From contig NZ_CP136651.1 of the NCBI RefSeq assembly GCF_036784765.1, forward strand, positions 1,302,001-1,366,000: a DNA stretch of 64,000 nt, in the 5' to 3' direction. A model generated the notes under the pieces. It searched no databases, was not told the DNA's origin, and saw only the letters and a list, made by a program, of their open reading frames with translations. This DNA is from Novosphingobium sp. ZN18A2. Its GTDB lineage: Bacteria; Pseudomonadota; Alphaproteobacteria; Sphingomonadales; Sphingomonadaceae. A program made the position numbers and the translations under genes. Below, piece by piece: positions 52,757-60,899 of this stretch. The stretch's first letter is position 1, and every line of letters starts with the position of its first letter.

Positions 52757-52807
52757 AGGATTTTTCCGGTGTTGACGTTTAAATCCTACAAGTCTAGGAA
52801 AAATCCT
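52757..52807. promoter_or_regulatory. operator candidate (11-bp inverted repeat) over the S24 regulator promoter
   Basis: AGGATTTTTCC (52757-52767) and GGAAAAATCCT (52797-52807) are exact reverse complements, centred on 52782. Between them lie TTGACG (52772-52777) and TAGGAA (52795-52800), 17 bp apart, a reasonable promoter for the S24 regulator, and a third AAATCCT half-site (52781-52787). The site sits in the 113-bp gap between divergent genes, 36 bp before the regulator's ATG, as expected for autoregulation. Confidence 0.6.
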
Positions 52808-52842
52808 TCGATATCGGAGTGAGGCCCAGCCGGAGCCGGTCA

Positions 52843-53517
52843 ATGGTTGACGATCCTTCAGATGGCGCTGCGCGATCGCGCCTGCTGCAATTGTCGGGCG
52901 AGAAGGGCGTAAGCCTTTCCGCGCTTTCGGCGATGATCGGGCGCAATCCCTCGTATTTGCAGCAGTTCGTGCGCAAGGGCTCTCCCAAGCGGCTGGAAGA
53001 GCGGGATCGCCACGTGCTTGCGCAATTCCTTGGCGTGGACGAGGCGGAGCTTGGCGCGCCCGAACACTTGCGCGAACGCGTTGCGCCCGCGGGCAGGGCC
53101 GCGCGCAAGGGGGCGGACTGGATCGACGTGCCGCGCCTGCCGCTTGGCGCTTCTGCAGGGCCGGGTGCCTTCGCGAGCGGCGAGGCGCCCGAAGGACAGC
53201 TTCGATTCTCTGCCGCATGGCTTTCGCGCAACGGGTTTGCGCCGGGCAGCCTCAGCGTGATCGCGGTGGAAGGCGATTCGATGGAACCCACCTTGCGCGA
53301 CGGGGACGAGATTCTGGTGGACCGCAGCCCGGCGCCCTTGCGTGCGGGCATCCACGTGATCCGGCTGGACGACATGCTGCTGGTAAAGCGGCTGGAACCT
53401 GCAGGACCGGACACGATACGCGTGATCAGCGACAACCCCGCCTATGGCCGGGGCGAGCATCCCCTGGGCGACGTCCGGGTGATCGGCCGCGTGGTGTGGA
53501 AGGGCGGGCGGCTGTAA
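52843..53517 (+). CDS. S24-family (LexA/CI-like) transcriptional repressor
   Basis: 224 aa. The N-terminal HTH (VSLSALSAMIGRNPSYLQQF) is joined to a C-terminal S24 peptidase domain. The serine nucleophile is S146 in AVEGDSMEPTLRDGDE and the general-base lysine is K182 in LLVKRLEP; an Ala-Gly cleavage site is not clear, with GASAGPGAF (102-110) the best candidate. Such proteins repress target genes and may self-cleave with RecA filaments. It is not LexA itself (different HTH). GGAG 7 nt upstream of ATG 52843 sets the start. No prophage genes are nearby, so it may control the divergent small genes. Confidence 0.85.
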   Translation: MVDDPSDGAARSRLLQLSGEKGVSLSALSAMIGRNPSYLQQFVRKGSPKRLEERDRHVLAQFLGVDEAELGAPEHLRERVAPAGRAARKGADWIDVPRLPLGASAGPGAFASGEAPEGQLRFSAAWLSRNGFAPGSLSVIAVEGDSMEPTLRDGDEILVDRSPAPLRAGIHVIRLDDMLLVKRLEPAGPDTIRVISDNPAYGRGEHPLGDVRVIGRVVWKGGRL

Positions 53518-53567
53518 AGCCCGACCTTGGCGTTGCAATCGCCGCGCATTGCCGCCATCTCGTCAGC

Positions 53568-54242
53568 ATGACCGAAGCATCCCGGACCGCCGAACCGCCC
53601 ATGCGCGTGGCCATCGTACCCGTCACCCCGCTCCAGCAGAACTGCACGCTGGTGTGGTGCACGAAGACCAAGAAGGCGGCATTCATCGATGCAGGCGGCG
53701 ATCTGGACCGGTTGAAGCAGGCGGCCGAAAAGGCGGGCGTGACGGTAGAAAAGCTGCTCGTCACCCACGGCCATATCGATCACTGCGGCGGAACGGCCAA
53801 ACTGGCGCGCGAACTGGGCGTGCCGATCGAAGGGCCGCAGGAAGCGGACCGCTTCTGGATTTCGCGGCTTGGAGACGATGGCGCTAAATACGGGATCGAC
53901 GGCGAAGTGTTCGAACCGGCCCGCTGGCTGGAAGACGGCGATACCGTGACCATCGGCGACCTGACGCTGGACGTGATCCATTGTCCGGGCCACACGCCGG
54001 GGCACGTGGTTTTCTATCACGCGCCCAGCCACTTCGCGATCGTTGGCGACGTTCTGTTCCAGGGATCGATCGGTCGCACCGACTTCCCGATGGGCAACCA
54101 CCAGGACCTGATCGATTCGATCACGAAGAAGCTCTGGCCGCTGGGCAACGACGTTACGTTCGTGCCCGGCCACGGCCCGCACAGCACATTCGGGCGTGAG
54201 CGCCAGACCAATGCTTTCGTCAGCGATTACGCATTGAGCTGA
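53568..54242 (+). CDS. MBL-fold metallo-hydrolase (glyoxalase II-like)
   Basis: Metallo-beta-lactamase fold hydrolase (224 aa). The metal ligands are THGHIDHCGG, then HCPGHTPGHVVFYH, GDVLF (bridging Asp) and FVPGHGPHST. It belongs to the YcbL/GloB-like group; these hydrolyse thioesters such as S-lactoylglutathione or act on small phosphoesters. It is shorter than true GloB (about 255 aa) and lacks the C-terminal helical domain. The start is unclear: ATG 53568, or ATG 53601 (MRVAIVPVTP), which is the more family-like N-terminus; neither has a ribosome site. Cytosolic. Confidence 0.87.
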   Translation: MTEASRTAEPPMRVAIVPVTPLQQNCTLVWCTKTKKAAFIDAGGDLDRLKQAAEKAGVTVEKLLVTHGHIDHCGGTAKLARELGVPIEGPQEADRFWISRLGDDGAKYGIDGEVFEPARWLEDGDTVTIGDLTLDVIHCPGHTPGHVVFYHAPSHFAIVGDVLFQGSIGRTDFPMGNHQDLIDSITKKLWPLGNDVTFVPGHGPHSTFGRERQTNAFVSDYALS

Positions 54243-54262
54243 GGCCCGGCCGGGCCAACGGC

Positions 54263-54655
54263 CTACCAGCCGGCTGCGATCGCCACGGCCCAGCCGGCAA
54301 GGCCAAGCTGGGTGAGGAAGGTCACCATCGTGCCGATCGAGCGGCCGGTGGCGAATCCCTTTCCGTCCATGCCAACGCCATGCGCCACGCGGCCCAGCAG
54401 ATAGATAGCGGCCACCGCCATCAGCACCGGGCTCCAGTGCGTTTGCGCAAATTCGATTCCGCCGATCAGCAACAGCACCAGCGGCGTGTTTTCGGCGAAG
54501 TTCAACTGGGCGCGCATCCGGCGGGTCAGCATCTCGTTGCCACCGTCGCCGATGCTGATCTTTTCGCTGGTGCGCACTTGTCCCACGCGGACGGCAAGCC
54601 ACAGGTTGATAACGGCCGCGGCAGCAACCGCGGTAAGCGTGATCGGCAGAACCAT
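54263..54655 (-). CDS. MAPEG family membrane protein
   Basis: 130 aa with four hydrophobic segments: LPITLTAVAAAAVINLWLAV, LVLLLIGGIEFAQ, VLMAVAAIYLLGRVAHGVG and TMVTFLTQLGLAGWAVAI. RMRAQLNFAENTPLVLLL is the MAPEG signature (glutathione-binding RxxxNxxE region). A membrane-associated eicosanoid/glutathione-type protein; its bacterial role is unknown. ATG 54655 has GGGGGGAG 11 nt upstream. Convergent with the MBL gene. Confidence 0.85.
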   Translation of the reverse strand: MVLPITLTAVAAAAVINLWLAVRVGQVRTSEKISIGDGGNEMLTRRMRAQLNFAENTPLVLLLIGGIEFAQTHWSPVLMAVAAIYLLGRVAHGVGMDGKGFATGRSIGTMVTFLTQLGLAGWAVAIAAGW

Positions 54656-54888
54656 TGTCGGGAAACTCCCCCCTTGCGCCGCCCGATTGGCGGTCGATGC
54701 GCCTTGATAGCCGCGCGGGCCTTGCATTGCGACGGAAAATCCGTATAGGCGCCGTTCGCCCGCGGTGGGATTTCCCCGTTCGTTGCCGAACCTTCGCGCA
54801 AGTCTGCGCAGGGGTTGTGTAGTGGATGGGTTCGGCCTATCGCAGAATTCGAACAGCATTTCGCAAGTATTCAGGAACAGGTGCCGAA

Positions 54889-55068
54889 ATGGCCGTCCCC
54901 AAGAGGAAAGTCTCCCCGTCCCGTCGCGGCATGCGCCGCAGCCACGATGCGCTGAAGGCGGAAGCCTTTCACGAGTGCTCGAATTGTGGCGAGCTGAAGC
55001 GCCCGCACAATCTGTGCCCGTCCTGCGGTCACTACAACGGTCGCGAAGTAATCGCCGTCGGCCTCTAA
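54889..55068 (+). CDS. rpmF: 50S ribosomal protein L32
   Basis: 59 aa; [20 protein letters not shown] is the L32 signature, with four zinc-type cysteines in [18 protein letters not shown]. Structural protein of the large ribosomal subunit. It precedes plsX by 27 bp, the normal bacterial order rpmF-plsX-fabH, which ties ribosome and lipid synthesis. AGGAAC 11 nt upstream of the ATG. Confidence 0.97.
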   Translation: MAVPKRKVSPSRRGMRRSHDALKAEAFHECSNCGELKRPHNLCPSCGHYNGREVIAVGL

Positions 55069-55095
55069 GGCCGTTTCCTTGGAGTTTGTCACGTC

Positions 55096-56172
55096 ATGAG
55101 CCTGCCGCGTATCGCCGTCGATGCGATGGGCGGAGATGAAGGCGTTCGCGTGATGATCGAAGGGGCGGCGCTTGCGCGTCGCCGCCACGATCGCTTCAAG
55201 TTCCTGTTGGTAGGCGACGAAACGCGCATTCGCGCGGCGCTTGAAAACCATCCCAATCTGAAGGGCGCGTCGGAGATTCTCCACGCGCCCGATGTCGTGT
55301 CGGGCGAAGAGAGGCCGACGCAGGCGCTTCGCCGCGCCAAGACGACGTCGATGGGCCTGGCAATCGATGCGGTGAAACAGGGCAAGGCCGGTGCCGCCGT
55401 CAGCGCGGGCAATACCGGCGCGCTTATGGCGATGAGCAAGCTGGCCCTGCGCACGATGCCGGGAATCGACCGTCCCGCGCTTGCGGCGCTGATTCCGACG
55501 TTGGGCGATAACGATCTGGTGATGCTGGATCTTGGCGCGAACACGGAATGCGATGCCCGCAACCTTGTCCAGTTCGCGATCATGGGCGCGGCCTATGCGC
55601 GCATCCTTCACGATCTTGACCAGCCGCGCGTGCGCCTTCTCAACATCGGCACCGAAGAAACCAAGGGCACCGATGCGCTGCGCGATGCGTCGGAACAGCT
55701 GCGCGACGCGAGCGGCGACCTGGCGATGTCGTTCGACGGCTTCACCGAAGCCGACAAGATTTCGCGCGGCGACGTGGACGTGGTCGTGACCGACGGGTTT
55801 TCCGGCAATATCGCGTTGAAGGCGGTAGAGGGCGCGGCGCGTTTCGTGGGCGACCTTCTGAAGCGCAGCTTCGCATCGTCGCTGCGTTCGAAGATCGGCT
55901 TCCTGATCTCGCGCCCGGCAACCGAACTGCTGCGCCACCACCTCGATCCCAACAACCACAACGGCGCGGTCTTCCTGGGGCTCAACGGCGTTATCGTGAA
56001 AAGCCACGGCAGCGCCACGGCGCTGGGCGTGGCCAATGCCGTAGCGGTTGCGGCGCGCCTTCTGGAAGACGACCTGACCCACCGGATCGCGGCCGACCTG
56101 GAACGGGTTGGTGAAGACGCGATCCGCCAGCCCGTGGTGCGCCGCACCGCGCAGAAAGGCGAACCTGCGTGA
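55096..56172 (+). CDS. plsX: phosphate acyltransferase PlsX
   Basis: 358 aa. Makes acyl-phosphate from acyl-ACP for PlsY in phospholipid synthesis; peripheral membrane. Family motifs: [59 protein letters not shown]. Normal length. The stop overlaps the GTG of fabH (GTGA). Confidence 0.96.
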   Translation: MSLPRIAVDAMGGDEGVRVMIEGAALARRRHDRFKFLLVGDETRIRAALENHPNLKGASEILHAPDVVSGEERPTQALRRAKTTSMGLAIDAVKQGKAGAAVSAGNTGALMAMSKLALRTMPGIDRPALAALIPTLGDNDLVMLDLGANTECDARNLVQFAIMGAAYARILHDLDQPRVRLLNIGTEETKGTDALRDASEQLRDASGDLAMSFDGFTEADKISRGDVDVVVTDGFSGNIALKAVEGAARFVGDLLKRSFASSLRSKIGFLISRPATELLRHHLDPNNHNGAVFLGLNGVIVKSHGSATALGVANAVAVAARLLEDDLTHRIAADLERVGEDAIRQPVVRRTAQKGEPA

Positions 56173-57146
56173 CCATCCGTTCTGTTATCAAGGGCAGCGG
56201 GTCGGCCTTGCCCGCGCGCGCGGTTCCCAATGCCGAAATGGCGGAAATGGTGGACACCACCGACGAATGGATCGTCGAGAGGACCGGCATCCGCAATCGT
56301 TATATCGCGGGTGAGGGTGAAACCACGTCCACCCTGGCCACCGGCGCCGCGCGCAAGGCGTGCGAGGCGGCAGGCGTCGATCCGGCGAGCGTGGACATGA
56401 TCGTTGTCGCAACCGCAACGCCCGACCAGACATTTCCCGCCACCGCGACGATCGTCCAGCAGGCGCTGGGCTGTACCGGCGGGATCGCGTTTGACGTGGC
56501 CGCCGTGTGCACCGGCTTCCTCTATGCGCTGGGCGTTGCCGACAGCATGATCCGCACCGGAATGGCGAAGCGCGCGCTGGTCATCGGTGCCGAAACGTTC
56601 AGCCGCATCCTCGACTGGGAAGATCGCACCACCTGCGTGCTGTTTGGCGACGGGGCGGGGGCGATCCTGCTCGAATCGGCGGACGTCGACGAAGCCGATC
56701 CGCGCGCGCCCGGCATCATTGCCACCCGGCTTCATGCCGACGGCAGCCACAACCAGCTGCTCTATGTGGATGGCGGCCCGTCGAGCACCGGCACCGTGGG
56801 CAAGCTGCGGATGAAGGGGCGTGAGGTTTTCCGCCATGCGGTGGTCAACCTGGCCCAAGTTCTGGAAGAAGTGCTTGCCGAAGCGGGCAAGACGGCGGCC
56901 GATCTCGACTGGGTTGTGCCGCACCAGGCCAATTCGCGCATTCTGGATGCCACCGCGCGCAAGCTGGGCCTGCCGCCCGAAAAGGTGATCGTCACCGTGG
57001 ATCAGCACGCGAACACAAGCGCAGCCTCCGTGCCGCTGGCTTTCGACTCGGCGATGCGCGATGGCCGGATCAAGCCCGGAGATCTCGTGATGTTTGAGGC
57101 CATGGGGGGCGGATTTACCTGGGGCGCATCGCTCGTCAGGCTCTGA
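56169..57146 (+). CDS. fabH: beta-ketoacyl-ACP synthase III (FabH)
   Basis: 325 aa. Condenses acetyl-CoA with malonyl-ACP to start type II fatty acid synthesis. The catalytic triad fits Cys114 ([11 protein letters not shown]), His ([10 protein letters not shown]) and Asn ([11 protein letters not shown]). GTG 56169 overlaps plsX's TGA, giving coupled translation. Intact and normal length. Confidence 0.96.
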   Translation: MTIRSVIKGSGSALPARAVPNAEMAEMVDTTDEWIVERTGIRNRYIAGEGETTSTLATGAARKACEAAGVDPASVDMIVVATATPDQTFPATATIVQQALGCTGGIAFDVAAVCTGFLYALGVADSMIRTGMAKRALVIGAETFSRILDWEDRTTCVLFGDGAGAILLESADVDEADPRAPGIIATRLHADGSHNQLLYVDGGPSSTGTVGKLRMKGREVFRHAVVNLAQVLEEVLAEAGKTAADLDWVVPHQANSRILDATARKLGLPPEKVIVTVDQHANTSAASVPLAFDSAMRDGRIKPGDLVMFEAMGGGFTWGASLVRL

Positions 57147-57203
57147 ATGCCCCTTTGAGTCCAATTTTGATACGAAAAATCCCTTCAATGCCAGCGCATT
57201 GAT

Positions 57204-57231
57204 TTGCGTTCCCACCGTTTCGGGTTATGTT
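57204..57231 (+). promoter_or_regulatory. candidate promoter of ihfA
   Basis: TTGCGT (57204-57209) and TATGTT (57226-57231) with a 16-bp spacer, in the 122-bp gap after fabH. It would give ihfA-merR a start independent of the plsX-fabH transcript. Confidence 0.35.
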
Positions 57232-57268
57232 AGCCAAGGGTAATTGATTTGGTGGGAGAACGAAGGGG

Positions 57269-57568
57269 ATGCGTTCTGTCGGAACATTGACGCGGGCGGA
57301 CCTTGCGGAAAGCATCAATCGCCGGGTCGGATTGTCGCGCGCGGATTCGCTAGAAATGGTGGAATCCATTCTGGACGAGATGTGTGACGCGCTCGAAAAG
57401 GGCGAAAACGTCAAGATCTCGGGTTTCGGGACATTCCTCTTGCGAGACAAGACCGAACGGATCGGGCGCAATCCCAAGACGGGCGTCGAAGTGCCAATCA
57501 CGCCGCGCCGCGTGCTTACGTTCCGGGCCAGCCAGATGCTGAAGGACCGCATCTGCACCGAAGAATGA
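57269..57568 (+). CDS. ihfA: integration host factor alpha subunit
   Basis: 99 aa nucleoid protein of the HU/IHF family; bends DNA sharply as a heterodimer with Ihf[21 protein letters not shown] at the N-terminus; the core [35 protein letters not shown] is the DNA-intercalating arm with its proline (NPKTG). Identified as alpha rather than beta by the [14 protein letters not shown] end. Its last codons overlap the merR-type gene (ATGA). Confidence 0.95.
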   Translation: MRSVGTLTRADLAESINRRVGLSRADSLEMVESILDEMCDALEKGENVKISGFGTFLLRDKTERIGRNPKTGVEVPITPRRVLTFRASQMLKDRICTEE

Positions 57569-57966
57569 CCGACCAGCCTTCTCTCGATTTCCAGGATGAC
57601 AAGGAACCTGACGCGCTGCGCACGATCGGCGAGGTGGCAAAGGCGTTCGGAATAAAGCAGCACGTGCTGCGCTATTGGGAAGAACAGTTCCCGCAGCTGA
57701 AACCGCTGACCCGTGCGGGCGGACGGCGATACTATCGTCCCGAAGACGTGGAGCTGATCCAGGAAATCAGCAGGCTGCTCTATCAGGAAGGTTACACCAT
57801 TCGGGGTGCGCGCCATGTCCTTGGCGGGCGCAAACGCGTCGCGCGCGAAGGCGCGACGCAGCCTGATGCCGGTCAATCGCAAGGTGGCCGGGCCGATGCC
57901 GCGCTTGTGCGCAAGTTGCAGAATATCCGCGCCGATCTGGCCGCTGCACTGGCCGCCGCAGGTTGA
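57565..57966 (+). CDS. MerR-family transcriptional regulator linked to ihfA
   Basis: 133 aa. The MerR winged-helix domain ([41 protein letters not shown]) covers residues 18-90; the rest is a short Gln/Ala-rich tail and a helix ([20 protein letters not shown]). There are no metal-binding cysteines, so the effector is unknown. The ihfA-merR pairing with overlap is common in alphaproteobacteria. It ends just 15 bp from the convergent methyltransferase stop. Confidence 0.9.
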   Translation: MTDQPSLDFQDDKEPDALRTIGEVAKAFGIKQHVLRYWEEQFPQLKPLTRAGGRRYYRPEDVELIQEISRLLYQEGYTIRGARHVLGGRKRVAREGATQPDAGQSQGGRADAALVRKLQNIRADLAAALAAAG

Positions 57967-57981
57967 ATCTTCGATTGGCGG

Positions 57982-58752
57982 TTAGCGGCGCCAGCCACTG
58001 AGCGTGAGGATTTCGAACGTTTCCGTAACGCGGCCTTGTTCATCCGCCAGTTCGTCAAACGCATCCAGCGCCCGCGCATGGGCCGCCTTGCCCAGTGCCG
58101 GCCCGTGCTTTGCAAGCACATTCTGCTGGCCCTGCGCGCGCACGTCGGCAACCAGCGAGGCGAGAGAGCCGAAGCGTACCGAAAGGCTGCGGCTGTCGAT
58201 AACCGGATCGTCAAACCCGCAACGCTGGAGAAGTTGCCCGCCCGCGCGCACGTCAACCATGGGGTGAAGGCGCGGGGCAGGGCGCTCTGCATCGGCAGCA
58301 GCCATGATCTCGCGCAGGGCGGGCAGGCTTCCCGCGCCGGCGAAACTTGCAATCATCAACCCGCCCGGCGCCAGTGCGGCGCGCAAGTGCAGCAGGGCGC
58401 CGGGAAGGTCATTCACCGTGTCCAGCGTGCCGAAGCTGGTAACAAGCTGGAACCCGCCGCCGGGCAGGGGCTGTTCTTCGTCAATCGCCTGCTCGCCGCT
58501 TACGGGAAGCGGATCGGCGCGATCCACTTCCACGCCGCGCGCGTCCAGCGTTTGCGCCAGTGTGCCGGTCCAGTCTCCGATGACCAGCGCCGACTTTGGC
58601 TCGTGCCGCAGGAAATCCAGGCGCTCGATCACGTCCTCGGTCATGTCGTCGAGCAGGTAACGCGCGGCGTCCGGCGATTGTTGCATCCGGTGCAGGCGGC
58701 GACGCACCGCAAGGCGGCGGCGCGGTGAAAATATCGTGGGGGGCAAAGCCAT
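57982..58752 (-). CDS. SAM-dependent methyltransferase (BioC/NDUFAF5-like)
   Basis: 256 aa. The class I SAM-binding site is SALVIGDWTGTLAQTLDARG (about 54-73), then QLVTSFGTLDTVNDL and the C-terminal GRVTETFEILTLSGWRR, typical of BioC/NDUFAF5-type methyltransferases. Starts MALPPTIFSPRRRLAVRRR. The glycine-rich loop GDWTGTLAQ is weaker than the usual DLGCGTG. Substrate uncertain: malonyl-ACP (biotin synthesis) or a protein. Divergent from comF by 66 bp. Confidence 0.8.
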   Translation of the reverse strand: MALPPTIFSPRRRLAVRRRLHRMQQSPDAARYLLDDMTEDVIERLDFLRHEPKSALVIGDWTGTLAQTLDARGVEVDRADPLPVSGEQAIDEEQPLPGGGFQLVTSFGTLDTVNDLPGALLHLRAALAPGGLMIASFAGAGSLPALREIMAAADAERPAPRLHPMVDVRAGGQLLQRCGFDDPVIDSRSLSVRFGSLASLVADVRAQGQQNVLAKHGPALGKAAHARALDAFDELADEQGRVTETFEILTLSGWRR

Positions 58753-58818
58753 CGATTTCGCGACTGCCCGTATCCGCGCCACTTGCCAAGGGGCCGCAGG
58801 CACGAAAAGGTCAATCGC

Positions 58819-59652
58819 ATGGCCCTTGCCGCTTCGTTTGCGCCCGTTGTGGACTTTGTTTTTCCGCCGCGCTGCCCATTGTGCGGCGATGCGCTGGCCG
58901 CGCAGGGCGGGCTTTGCCTGTCTTGCTGGAGCGGGCTTGTGATTCCCGGAGAGCCAAGCTGTTCGAAGTGCCAGCGCCCGCTGGGGAACGTCGTCGAGCG
59001 AGGTCATTCCGTTTGCGCTCCATGCATGGCGATGCCGCCGAAGCATGGGGGTATCCACGCGGCAACGCTCTACAACGATACCGCCCGGCAGCTTGTGCTG
59101 GCCTTCAAGCACGGGCGGCGAATCGGACTGTCGGCGCTGCTCGGCCGGCTGATTGCCGCGAGGATTCCTGAACTTGACGGCGAATGGCTGGTTGTCCCGG
59201 TGCCGCTGCATCGCTGGCGCTTGTGGTCGCGCGGGTTCAACCAGTCGGCCATGCTCGCGCGCGAGGTATCGCGCCGCACCGGCCATCGCCTGCTGGTCGA
59301 TGCCTTGCTGCGCACGCGGCGGACGCCCGCGCTGGGCGGCCTGTCACGCAAGGCGCGCGCAAAAACGCTATCCGGCGCGATCGTCGGCAATCCGCGCCAA
59401 ATTGCAAGGTTGAAGGGCGCGCGCGTCCTGCTGGTCGACGATGTGCTGACAAGTGGTGCAACGTCCGGCGCGTGCATTGCCGCCTTGCGCAGGGCCGGTG
59501 CGCGCGATGTGCGCATCGCCTGCTTCTCGCGCGTTCTGGACGAGGCGCTTGATCATGCCGCTACGGCGGTTGAGTCGGGAACTGGAGGGCCGGAACCAGA
59601 GGGGGCACATAAGAAAACGCCCGGGAGCGGATGCTCCCGGGCGCCGTCGTGA
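58819..59652 (+). CDS. comF: ComF-family phosphoribosyltransferase-like protein
   Basis: 277 aa. An N-terminal zinc-knuckle set (CPLCGD, LSCWSG, CSKCQRP, CAPCMA) is followed by a PRTase-type domain with the PRPP loop VLLVDDVLTSGATSGAC near residue 200. ComF-like proteins are linked to DNA uptake in competent bacteria and are widespread elsewhere with unclear function. The last 14 residues are encoded by a GC-rich hairpin that also acts as a minus-strand terminator. ATG 58819 has AAGG 8 nt upstream. Confidence 0.87.
   Translation: MALAASFAPVVDFVFPPRCPLCGDALAAQGGLCLSCWSGLVIPGEPSCSKCQRPLGNVVERGHSVCAPCMAMPPKHGGIHAATLYNDTARQLVLAFKHGRRIGLSALLGRLIAARIPELDGEWLVVPVPLHRWRLWSRGFNQSAMLAREVSRRTGHRLLVDALLRTRRTPALGGLSRKARAKTLSGAIVGNPRQIARLKGARVLLVDDVLTSGATSGACIAALRRAGARDVRIACFSRVLDEALDHAATAVESGTGGPEPEGAHKKTPGSGCSRAPS
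59611..59643 (-). terminator. strong minus-strand Rho-independent terminator inside the end of comF
   Basis: On the minus strand, CGCCCGGGAGC / GCTCCCGGGCG is a perfect 11-bp stem with an ATCC loop, followed by TTTTCTT. The plus strand has no T-run after the stem. The terminator therefore points leftward, implying a minus-strand transcript coming from the gene-free region to its right, although no protein gene is evident there. Confidence 0.8.
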
Positions 59653-60020
59653 CGAAATTCTCGGCGTCCGTGCCTAGGCCCGGATCGACGGCCCCCCGAC
59701 CGTCTCGCCATTATCCCTCACCGTCAGCATTCCCGTCCTCATGCCCCCAATTCGACCGGGTCGGACGCTGACCACTTTCCCTGAACATTGGCGCACATGC
59801 GCCGCCTTTCGGCGGTTCAGTTGCACGGTTCCCTCAAACCGCAGAGCATTTGTTGCCGAGCAAGCGCGCGGATGAAAGGGCTTCGTGCGGGAACTGTGGA
59901 TTTTGGCGTCTCCCTGTGGTTATCGTGCAACAAAAGCTGCTGCAGAGCAGGCACTTGCGAAAGGCTATAACCATTTCCGACCGATCCGAGACCGAATTGC
60001 GCGAACAGGGGGACCGATTC
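59653..60020 (-). other. gene-free 368-bp gap; candidate minus-strand structured RNA
   Basis: No convincing protein gene is seen on either strand. On the minus strand the sequence ends at the 11-bp terminator inside comF. Several complementary segments could form a structured RNA: CTGAAC (59781-59786) with GTTCAG (59815-59820), enclosing GGCGCA/TGCGCC (59790-59803) and CCGCC-TTTC-GGCGG (59802-59815), and GCGTCCG (59664-59670) with CGGACGC (59762-59768). A 22-codon minus-strand frame (MRTGMLTVRDNGETVGGPS) is also present, with mostly G/C third bases. The right part (59860-60020) is the hisI upstream region. Confidence 0.4.
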
Positions 60021-60356
60021 ATGCCCCGTTTCGATGCCGCGGGCCTGCTTACGGCTGTCGCCATCGACGTGAACAGCGGGCGTTTGCTGATGCTGGCGCA
60101 CATGAATCGCGAAGCCGTGGACAAGACCGTCGAGACCGGATTCGCGCACTTCTTCTCCCGGTCGCGCGGCAGGCTGTGGATGAAGGGGGAGAGTTCCGGC
60201 CACGTCCTGAAAGTCCGCGAAATCCGCGTCGATTGCGACCAGGATGCCGTCGAACTGCGAGTCGAACCTGCCGGCCCTGCGTGCCACACGCTGGCAACCA
60301 GCTGCTTCTACCGGAAGCTGGGCGCGGATGGCCGACTCGAGCGGATCGAGGATTGA
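60021..60356 (+). CDS. hisI: phosphoribosyl-AMP cyclohydrolase
   Basis: 111 aa. Third step of histidine synthesis: opens the purine ring of PR-AMP. Zinc and active-site motifs: [17 protein letters not shown], then [11 protein letters not shown] and the cysteine pair in [14 protein letters not shown]. HisE-type PR-ATP pyrophosphatase is not fused. ATG 60021 is favoured by AGGGGGA 7 nt upstream; a longer frame exists but adds no family sequence. Unlinked to other his genes here. Confidence 0.93.
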   Translation: MPRFDAAGLLTAVAIDVNSGRLLMLAHMNREAVDKTVETGFAHFFSRSRGRLWMKGESSGHVLKVREIRVDCDQDAVELRVEPAGPACHTLATSCFYRKLGADGRLERIED

Positions 60357-60387
60357 CGTTTACGTAAAGGTGAATTAGCGCGGGCGC

Positions 60388-60897
60388 ATGTCGACGCCTG
60401 ATGCCGCAAAGCACCCTGAGCGGGAGCGCCAGACCGGATATCTCGATCATCCGGATGCCCAGGCGCGCGAGCAATACACGATCTCCGACCTGTCGACCGA
60501 ATTCGGCGTAACCGCCCGCGCGCTTCGTTTCTATGAGGACGAAGGGCTGATCGCGCCGACGCGTTCCGGGCTGTCGCGCATCTATTCCAAGCGGGATCGC
60601 GCGCGGCTGGCGTGGATCATGCGCGCCAAGAACGTGGGTTTCAGCCTTGGCGAGATCCGCGACATGATCGACCTTTACGATCGCGACGACGGCCGTGCGG
60701 AACAACGCCGCTTCACGATAGAAAAATGCCGCGAACGGGTGGAAGCGCTCAGGCGCCAGCAGGCGGATATCGCCGATACGATCGATGAACTCACCGGATT
60801 CATCGACCTGGTGGTAGAACGCGAACGCGCCGAGGGCCGCGATCCGGATTCGTGGACCACGGACAACACAAAGCCGAATACACCAGACAAGGACTGA
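60388..60897 (+). CDS. MerR-family regulator beside acyl-CoA dehydrogenase
   Basis: 169 aa. The MerR winged helix (YTISDLSTEFGVTARALRFY, SRIYSKRDRARLAWIMRAK) covers about residues 29-100, then a long dimerising helix (EQRRFTIEKCRERVEALRRQ). It matches the LiuR-type MerR group that controls fatty-acid and branched-chain acyl-CoA catabolism, and sits two bases upstream of an acyl-CoA dehydrogenase gene, which it probably regulates along with itself. Confidence 0.88.
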   Translation: MSTPDAAKHPERERQTGYLDHPDAQAREQYTISDLSTEFGVTARALRFYEDEGLIAPTRSGLSRIYSKRDRARLAWIMRAKNVGFSLGEIRDMIDLYDRDDGRAEQRRFTIEKCRERVEALRRQQADIADTIDELTGFIDLVVERERAEGRDPDSWTTDNTKPNTPDKD

Positions 60898-60899
60898 CC

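Noticed and set aside
52328..52822. Plus-strand frame of 164 codons opposite the two small genes
   Set aside because: Overlaps the two minus-strand small genes and runs into the operator; no ribosome site or motif.
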